Positions 56,311-64,000 of a stretch of DNA of 64,000 bases are shown one piece after another. The notes beneath the pieces were generated by a model, which saw nothing but the letters and a program-made list of their open reading frames with translations, was not told the DNA's origin and did not search any database. How positions within the stretch are numbered: position 1 is the first letter of the stretch; each line of letters opens with the position of its first letter. The translations under genes were made by a program, and so were the position numbers. This stretch comes from Rhizophlyctis rosea (Eukaryota > Chytridiomycota > Chytridiomycetes > Rhizophlyctidales > Rhizophlyctidaceae): contig JADGJC010000064.1 of NCBI GenBank assembly GCA_027596075.1, positions 86,524 through 150,523 of the forward strand, given 5' to 3'.

Positions 56311-58967
56311 ATGTTGGCCCATATTGATTTTTTTGTTGCGAAGTTGGAACATCTTTGACCCTAAAATTTTGGACGGATGACTACTTATTCCCAGTGGTAC
56401 AATTACATCTGATGGCAAAGTTAGCGACGACATTTGTGTAAGTTGTATACCTCAGATGTCGTTCATGTGTCCTCGGACTGCGAAACTCTTTTTCTACGTC
56501 AGGTATGAGGTGGCCGTGGATGGAGCCTCCTGGTGCCGGTGCTGGGAAGCTGGGTAACGCACCAACTCGACAACCCTTTGAAGCAGGTTATATGAGGAAT
56601 GGCACGGTTTCATTGAACCTACCTAGGAGATGGACAGGGCATACGGATAACCACTGTATGCATTATCTTGCGTAGAGCGTCTTGAATACCTCCCATCTTT
56701 TTTCTCTCCGCATCGTTTTGTACACGTTGGATATGGATTTTGCTCATATCGTGGTAGGCATAGACGAGAGCACCATCTCTTTCGAAACCCTGATATTCAT
56801 CCCAAAACTACCCATATGCCCGATGGGCGCCCGTTGGACACGCTTGATCATCGGACGCCCGTTCCGGACGCCCAATGGTCAAAATTGAGTGATTTTGATC
56901 AACGGGCGGCCGAATCGGATGCCCATGGGTCAAAATGGGGTCCTTTGTCGATTGAGCCCTTGATTCGCGTGTCTGATGAGTGTAGGTAGGCTGGTAGGCC
57001 TAGAGCCCTCAAAGGATGAATGATCAATCAGGCAGGCGCTTGGGACTTGAGCAAATTTCGAATTTCCGAAACCTCCAAGATTGGTGGCACAGCCATGAAA
57101 TCAGTGACGCGTCCCGCTCAACGCTCTCCCCTTGCATGAAAGCCCCAATGGTAGACTTGTCAAACTCATTGCCCCCATGAAAGCATGAGGCATTCAGACT
57201 GCGGTTCGATTCCAGCAGATGCCATTTTTGATGTATATTGTATTCACCACCTGGCGCCCAACGCACATCCAAAACGGGAGCCCGCCGGGCAAAAGTACGA
57301 AACGCCCAACCTGCATTAGGTTTCCTCCCAAATCGGGCGTCCATTGGGCGCCCAATTCTACATGCGGGTGTTTTGGGATGTTGATCCGTAGTGAACCTGC
57401 CAATTTGAACCGTTGGACTTGCCACGTTCCCGCGAGCCCCTTTTTTTCGTTCGACAACATTGAAGATGGATCTCCGGCTGAGCCGGGATTCTGAACGGAA
57501 ACTCTTCACAACGCCGAGGGGAAGGCTTGAGAATGCAGGAAGACAGTCATGTATGCTAAGGCATTCTCATCGGGATGCACCGCATATTGTATCCTTCACC
57601 AAGAAGATTGTGCCCACGATTCACATACCTCTCGCACTGGATGGATGGCCGTTTACCACGGCAAATGAGGACATGTTTTCGCTCATCGTGCTTGTCAGCA
57701 TGCAATTAGAGGGGTTTCTGAAGAGCAGCTCTAGTCTATTTGGTGGCAATGCGATCATCCACCGGCGCAACCAAGATTCGCAAGTCAAAGTGGTCAACGG
57801 CCACTCCAGTCCCTACGTTTTTTTTAAATGGTCAGCACGCAATGGTGAACACATTGACGTGTCATTGGGCATGAGAGCTGGAGCGGACAGGTAGAAGGAC
57901 TGACCATTACTTGCGAGCTGATGCATGGAAGGAGCTTGTTATGAATCAGTGTAGAAAACGGAGGCCTACGCTCAATGCGTTTTCCTTCGGGTTGCTCATG
58001 AACCTTCATGGCCGGTTTCGTGAGAATGACTACATGGGCCATCTCAAGAACATTTCAATTGCATCCTTGATGTTGCCAAAAAGTACTGGAGATTTCACCA
58101 GAATATGGTGGAAAGGGGTCTAGTAGAGAACCGTCTAAGTCTGTAAATACATCTGTTTGAAGAATGAGAAGGTAGGCGGTCGATGATGCCTGGTGACGCC
58201 GATGAGACAACAACTCTGGACGAAAGATAGATCGGTGTACCAACAAAAAACGAATCGTATGATAACGAGGGATTTGTCACCTCCAGTAGTTGTTGAGCAT
58301 TGGAGGCCGGCCGCATCCGAACAATGGTAGCGCTATGTCCATGTTGACAATCATTGAGGCTGGGGACAACAAGGATTTTTCGATATGACATGAGAAAGCC
58401 ATGCAACTTCGTACAAACGATGCCAAGACAGAACGCCAGAAAATAAGTTTCCCTCCTATCGACCTCAATATGGAAATTCACGTCCTCTGCGCAGCGCGAC
58501 TTTCTATTTTGAATTCTTGTCATGACGCATTTGTGCAGCTGGAGTAGAACGTTGGAGTGGGTTGCTCCGCTTCTCGTTTGTCCGTAATACGAAGCAACCT
58601 CATGGACCCTTGTGTCCAAATGGAATGTTGCATAGGACCCTGTGCTTACCCCTTCGCAATGATGATTAGATTTTGATCCGGAATCCGATTGGTTGAAGTC
58701 ACGTGTCTCGCCCGCTTACGTGGACGCCACCGCGCCTCTAGTGGTACAACCTCCCGTACAAGGCTACACTGCACCCTCCGATGCTCGTGTTCGTGTCACC
58801 TCCTTGCGCACATACCGAAAAAATATGCACTGGCTCACCTCCCAAAAATTTCCCTTGATAAATGCGCATTCCCCTGGCATCCCTTCCTTTCCCTCTAGAC
58901 CTCTATTTGACAGCATCTCAGGCTGTCGACATCTTGACTGTTTCACCGGGCTAAGAAGACAGAAAAC
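56311..58967. other. No confident gene
   Basis: The best open frames are plus 57460-57894 (protein-like: PHIVSFTKKIVPTIHIPLAL, SLIVLVSMQLEGFLKSSSSL), possibly continued in another frame at 57905-58123 (LNAFSFGLLMNLHGRFREND), and minus 58095-58619 (EDVNFHIEVDRRETYFLAFC). No domain, splice pattern or homologue was recognised for any of them. Confidence 0.3.
56815..57365. repeat. Cluster of GGGCGCCC / GGACGCCC-like words
   Basis: Near-palindromic words such as GGGCGCCCGTTGG, GGACGCCCAATGG, GGATGCCCATGG and TGGGCGCCCAATT recur about ten times in both orientations, twice with the neighbour GGTCAAAAT. This looks like a degenerate short interspersed motif, not a coding repeat. Confidence 0.45.
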
Positions 58968-60796
58968 ATGTCCCACCACGCCGTTTCAACCGATTCGACC
59001 TACAAGGTCGAGGACGCCTCCGACGCCGGAGACAAGGACGTCGCTCTCCTCATGGTCGGTGACGTCCAACAGGAGTATAACGAGGAAGACGCAGCCCGGG
59101 CCGTTAGGAAGATCGACTGGTTCTTGATTCCTGCCATGACCGTCGGATGTAAGTGCACTCACCCACACTCACCAGAACCCATCTCCCAAAATCCGCAAAC
59201 TAACACCTCGCACCCCCCCCCTCCAGACGGCCTAGTCTACTACGACAAAGCCATCCTCGGCTCCGCCGCCCTCTTCGGCATGACCTCCGACCTCCACCTC
59301 TCCATCCCCACTGCCTCAGGCGTAGACACCTCCCGCCTCTCCTGGGCAACCTCCCTCTTCTACTTTGGCATGCTCGTAGGCCTCTACCCAATGTCCTACG
59401 CCCTCCAACGTTTCCACATCGGTCGGACCCTCGGATCTATTGTATGCGTTTGGGCGGTGGTGTGTGCCGCTACGGCTGGTGTTTCGACATACGAAGGGTT
59501 GTATGTGCAACGATTTATGCTGGGGTTTATTGAAAGTGTGATTCCGACGGGGTTCATGACTATCATCACGGGGTATTATACTCAACGGGAACAGAGTCTT
59601 CGTCAAAGTTGGTGGTTCAGTTCCACGGGGCTGTGGACCATCCTCGGTGGTGCACTTAACTACGGTTTCGCTCAAATCACTTCGGGATCCCTTAAGCGGT
59701 GGCAATACATCTACATCCTAGCCGGAGCCCTAACCCTCCTCTTCGGACTATTCTGTTTCGCGATCCCTTCGTCACCAGTTTCGGCATGGTTTCTCTCCGA
59801 TGCGGAGAAATTCGCGGCGGTGGAACGGTTGCGGTACGGTCAAACAGGCATCCGATGCACGAAATTCAAAACCTCCCAACTCCGCGAATCCCTCACCGAC
59901 CCAAAACTCTACCTAATCTTCCTAATGATGGCGTCAGCTTACACCGTCAACGGCGCTGTCTCCGGTTTCGGTCCGCTTATCGTCTCCACATTCGGATGGT
60001 CCACTCTTGAATCAATCCTCTTCCAATTCCCTCTCGGCGGACTATGTTGGATCACTATCCTCTTAACCGGCTACCTCGGCTCAAAGTACAACAACACCCG
60101 GATATTTATGTTGATTGCGATGTGTTTACCGGTTATGGCGGGATGTGCGTTGATTTGGAAGAGTGAGTGGAGTTATCATGCTGCGGCGCCGGTTGTGGGG
60201 TATACTATTACGGGAACGTTTGGTGCGGTCGTAAGCTTGATTATTGTCTTGGGGATGTCGAATGTTGCGGGGCATACGAAGAAGTCTTTTACTTCTGCTA
60301 CTATCTTCGTCGCCTACTGTGTTGGTGAGTAGTAAGACTCCGAGGCGAGTCTTGTCGTTTGCCTTGACATGGATTTGTCCGTAATCCCCAAAAGCGATAC
60401 AACAAACTCACCCGCTAATATCCTTTTTGTTGCTTCCTTTCCCCTTGTGCTACTGACCACCAGGCAACATAATCGGCCCCCAACTCATCAAATCCCAAAC
60501 AAAGCCCCAACATTACCCGGAACTTTGGCTGGGTCTCATCATCTGGTACGTCTAAACCTCTCATCTCAATTGCTATTTTCAAATTTATTCTTTTATTCAT
60601 TCTGACCCTCTCCGCTCAATCTCACCCCACCAGCTACTGCATAACCATCGCTTCCTCAATCGGGCTCTTCTTCGTCCTCCGCGCCGAAAACGCCAAGAAG
60701 GAACGTGAATCCCAACATGACGATGGGGAACGCGCTAAATTGGCTTTCTTGGATTTGACGGATAGGCAGAATCCGTATTTCCGGTACGTCATGTAG
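58968..60796 (+). CDS. MFS permease of the allantoate/nicotinate (Dal5/Tna1) family (507 aa)
   Basis: Exons 58968-59148, 59227-60324, 60464-60545 and 60634-60796 sum to 1524 nt, giving 507 residues and the usual 12 membrane segments. After an acidic N terminus the family signature appears: VRKIDWFLIPAMTVGYGLVY and DKAILGSAALFGM. Then come TSLFYFGMLVGLYPMSYAL, the loop RFHIGRTLGS, GFIESVIPTGFMTIITGYYT, a central cytoplasmic loop, FPLGGLCWITILLTGYLGSK, and a C terminus LDLTDRQNPYFRYVM. Members of this anion:cation symporter family import carboxylates such as allantoate, nicotinate, pantothenate or biotin precursors with protons; the substrate cannot be read from sequence. The second exon boundary restores a G-N-I-I-G-P-Q helix. 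ATG 58968 is directly followed by a typical soluble leader. Confidence 0.9.
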
Positions 60797-62367
60797 AGGG
60801 TGGGAAAGTGTTCAGATAGTGTGGTTGGTGGATGGAAACGGGATTTGGGACGGGCAAGTGTGAATGTGATTCAGATATTTAATGGTGGAGGGTGTCTTCT
60901 ACGTAGTATATCTTCTCTTTTTCAGTTAGTTAAACAAACACAGTAGCATTGGATTTTATGTCTCGGATATATATGTATGTATTTAGGTTGGCAGAAAGGC
61001 TTGCCTTCTCCTGATAAACATTTCAGTGGTTAATAGATTTCATAATTTGGGATATTTGTGGTGGTGTCCTCGTCGGGTATGGGAAGGTTCGGAGACCGAA
61101 CGATATGTGAGTTGAACATCATGCCTTCATTCTGGCGGTACGGAACAATCACTTGATTTGTTGGCAAACGATAAAAGTATTGCCAGTTTCGTGTGCTGAC
61201 CATCCTTCCTAGAGGTTCGGGATTTGCACTTCAGCAGAGATAGCACAGCAGACAGTTGGGTTGACGGCTGTGATATTCGCAACCGTCCGTCCTTTCACCC
61301 AGTTCACCCGCATCCTTTGTATGGACGATTTGTAGTGAGCGAGTCGAGGATTTGGACTTCTTTCTGTCTCTTAAGCTTCTTGGTTTGAGCTGTTTGAGAC
61401 GATGGGATGATACACTCCTTCCATGGCTCCCAGTGCAGGCATTCGAGTATGGTTGAAAGACATCTATTCCCGCCGCGCTCGTATTCTATCATACATACGG
61501 CTTGTAAAACAAACGGCGGGAGGATAAAAAAAGAACCAACCCTAAATGCAGGCAATGAGCACACCAGTTTGTTGAGGATAGCCAAGATGCTCTAGTCTTT
61601 TTTTTTTTTCAAACCAATTGTCTCTACCCAACTCAATTGGAAGTTCCACTCTCCGCCTTTAATAAATCAAAGCCACCACCGCAAACCCAACCATTTTGTG
61701 CAAAAAACACAAATTGGCCCACCGGATCGCTAAGAGAACATGGATTCGATGGCCAAAACCCATGGCGTGCGATTCTCAATTTAGGGTGCAATCACAACGC
61801 CGGTGACGCTGTTTACTAAGTTTCTCGACATGATCCTTCCAACACGCCACTCGTATGAAAAGAAATCGGAAAGCAGAACACGGCATCAACAACCCCAATC
61901 TGTATTATCTTGTACATGTTTGACCAGCAGTCAAGTAAAAGTGGTAAATACGCTTCAAAAAAGAATTCCGACAAGCTCAAGGAAGGACTCCTGGCACGAG
62001 AAGCATACAGCATCCCAAGCAAGCAAAGACATGCTCTTCACCTCAGAAGTGTATCTTGATTGGGTAGCCTTTCCAATGTCAAAATCGTCAGCCAAATTCA
62101 AAGAGCTGGTGGACTCCAAATTTGAATCGAGAGCACCGCCCTCATCACCCCCATCAACACAATATCCAAACTCTAACTAGACTTCAAAATGAGAGTCCTA
62201 CCATTCGAATGGTGTATATATCGTGACTTCCTCACCTAGAACTTCGGAATGTGTATGTGGATGGTCCTTGTGTCACATGGACGATTCAGATAGGCAAGAA
62301 TTTGATTTGATTTTCGTCTCGGGGCTCTCTTCTTGACATCGTATAGTTTGGATTTAGGATCAGGAAC
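60797..62367. other. No gene recognised
   Basis: 3' flank of the permease gene and further intergenic DNA; no supported protein, RNA or repeat. Confidence 0.4.
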
Positions 62368-62715
62368 ATGGTGCAATGGCGCGAGTATACACACCTCAAG
62401 GTTATTACTCAAGAAGGACTGCATGCATTGAAGAAGTTTCACTTCACATCAACGGCGATTCTGCTTCGCTTTTTTACTTTTTTTGTTCTTTTCGCCGGTG
62501 CGTTGTTGTTGGCACGACAAAGTCAAACAGAAAAAGAGAACCAGTTTGGGAATCACAATCCACTACCAAATGATGAACATCAGTCTCAACGTGCTTCAAG
62601 TGCAGCTGCATGGCAGTGTTATTCATTCATGATGCTGGAAAAATGTTACCCATCAAATCTCTCTGCCCGTCTCCCTCCACTTGAAGGTAGCAGCAATGTG
62701 AATCCATGCAAATGA
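62368..62715 (+). CDS. Small open frame with one membrane segment (115 aa), doubtful
   Basis: From ATG 62368 the frame reads HFTSTAILLRFFTFFVLFAG followed by ALLLARQ, a good single hydrophobic segment at residues ~26-50, then a polar Ser/Asn-rich part to TGA. No homologue recognised and no supporting splice or neighbour evidence, so it may be a chance frame. Confidence 0.25.
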   Translation: MVQWREYTHLKVITQEGLHALKKFHFTSTAILLRFFTFFVLFAGALLLARQSQTEKENQFGNHNPLPNDEHQSQRASSAAAWQCYSFMMLEKCYPSNLSARLPPLEGSSNVNPCK

Positions 62716-64000
62716 ACATTTGCACTTTGAAAAAGGCTTTCCATTCCCGTGCGACCTGGACACTTCACGGCAGGTGAGATGGACAACCAATGCCGCAGCC
62801 TTTGCAATCCCGTCCCACATGTTATACCACAATCATCTCCCTCCTGATACCGACCAATTGGAGCGGGGATGAGTAAATTATCTGAAATGAGAATGCGACA
62901 TCACCGAGGTTATTGTCTCTCTCAATCATGATAGCAAAGCGGAACACAAGACCCTAAGCAAACTAAGCAAGAAGGGAGACACCCATAGTTGAATCTGACA
63001 TCTCTTGCAGACTATATCGATGGTGTAGCAGATAGTCCAAATGCAAGATCGGAAACTGGGACATCAGGTAGAGTAAGGTATTTGGAGTGTAATTACGCAT
63101 TAGAGAAGACTACCACCCCACATTGACAACAATTCCGTTCTTTCCTTTGCCCATGGGGTGGCTTCGCAACGCCAAACTGGAAAAAGGAACCAAACTCCAC
63201 TGCAGGGAATACAGCACGCCAAATATTGAAACTTCACTCAAATATCATGGTCCGACGATCTCCCCACAAAAGTACGTACGATTCTCTTTACCAGTCTCTA
63301 CCACATTGCCTCTGGTTGAGCACAACATAGTGACTGCAATCAAAGCAGCCTTGGCACATCCAAAAACTGCTTACATACTGCTTTCAGCTTCTCTACCAAC
63401 GCAAAGGGCAAGATGACGAGTGAAGCTGGCCATCGATTAGTCGATTGACCACAGCCGAAACAGAAGAAGAGCCACGAGGGGATCATTTCATGTCCGCTAA
63501 TCTGAGCGCAACTAGAAGGGACATATACATATTAGCGGGACCATTGGGCACTTCTCAACCTTCTTGAGCCAGACGCAGTACACGCCCCGGTCCGTCACCA
63601 CTTCGGGCTCAACCAGTCACAACCCGCAAAGTCCGCAACAAACACAAAAAAGAACATGCTTCTCTCCGCCTGATGAACTCGATGACGCAAACCGAAACGA
63701 ATGACTCCACATCATCCAGTGCACGACTGCCATCAAATGTCGGTGAGAGTTCTGAGTTTCCATGTTCCCTGAACATTGAGGTTGGCACATGGCCGTACTG
63801 CGATGTCTGTCATCACCTCATGGATAGCAACAGCATACTCAAGCGTGACTCGATGGGACCTGCAAGGTCCTTCATATTCAATTTCTATTTTGTCAGCTTC
63901 AAAACCTTTTTTGCAGGTCGTTTCAGCAAACCCACCGAGGTTGACTACGCTTTTGGACAAACAGCGGTGTTCATGCATGTGATGTACATTGGTCGCCAAT
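62716..64000. other. No confident gene; possible exon at the right edge
   Basis: A minus-strand frame at 63733-63999 reads GFEADKIEIEYEGPCRSHRV and LEYAVAIHEVMTDIAVRPCA, and could be a last exon of a gene continuing beyond the window. No other feature was seen. Confidence 0.25.

Noticed and set aside
57195..57220. B-box-like GGTTCGATTCC
   Set aside because: The T-stem pairs only two bases and no A-box is placed correctly.
1..64000. rRNA genes, snRNA genes and autonomous transposons
   Set aside because: No conserved rRNA or snRNA stretches, reverse transcriptase motifs or transposase catalytic motifs were recognised on either strand by reading; a profile search would be needed to exclude them.

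Overview
ORGANISM. The window looks like nuclear DNA of an early-diverging, chytrid-like fungus. Genes carry many short spliceosomal introns (about 35-130 nt, GT..AG, donors of the GTRNGT type). It encodes a mitochondrial complex I subunit (NDUFS5 type) and a fungal Dal5/Tna1-type MFS permease. Intergenic DNA is long and full of decayed paralogues and repeats. The lineage call is an inference. LAYOUT. 0.6-14.3 kb: three members of a family of small five-exon genes (839-1448, 12033-12648, 13585-14232, all minus strand), two of them inside a 1.5 kb segmental duplication. Between them are a SET-domain remnant, an RRM-like/F-box/ankyrin/acidic-tail gene (7098-8225) and a small charged coiled-coil gene with micro-exons (8504-9345). 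5.6-6.7 and 16.3-17.3 kb: two copies of a roughly 1 kb repeat, each ending in a tRNA-like cloverleaf with a long variable arm. 17.3-20.8 kb: no gene seen. 20.9-25.9 kb (minus): a nine-exon TIR-NACHT-WD40 receptor gene broken by at least two frameshifts, head-to-head with a MYND zinc-finger gene (about 26.1-27.2 kb, plus). 28.6-35.5 kb: a MITE-like element, a frameshifted unknown gene, the fourth small-family gene (31731-32303) and a decayed IPT/TIG-repeat gene. 37.6-40.0 kb: an intact five-exon, 714-residue polytopic membrane protein with a Ser/Gly-rich repeat tail. 40.0-46.9 kb: remnants and a 10-N assembly gap. 46.98-50.15 kb: a divergent pair, a zinc-free MDR/quinone oxidoreductase (minus) and NDUFS5 (plus). 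50.3-56.3 kb: an array of decayed paralogous units. 58.97-60.80 kb: the MFS permease. The last 3 kb hold nothing convincing. RELATIONS. The strongest new signal is the four-gene small-protein family. All members have five exons with intron phases 0,2,0,0, a fourth exon of exactly 99 nt, and a motif GAGCGTGGGAAAG (read on the strand opposite the gene) about 85-115 nt before the ATG. The same motif core precedes both the MDR gene and NDUFS5, so it may be a general promoter element. Ten reconstructed genes (about 7.7 kb of coding sequence) splice into intact frames. That makes the frame breaks in the TIR-NACHT-WD40, IPT/TIG and other loci look like real decay rather than assembly noise.
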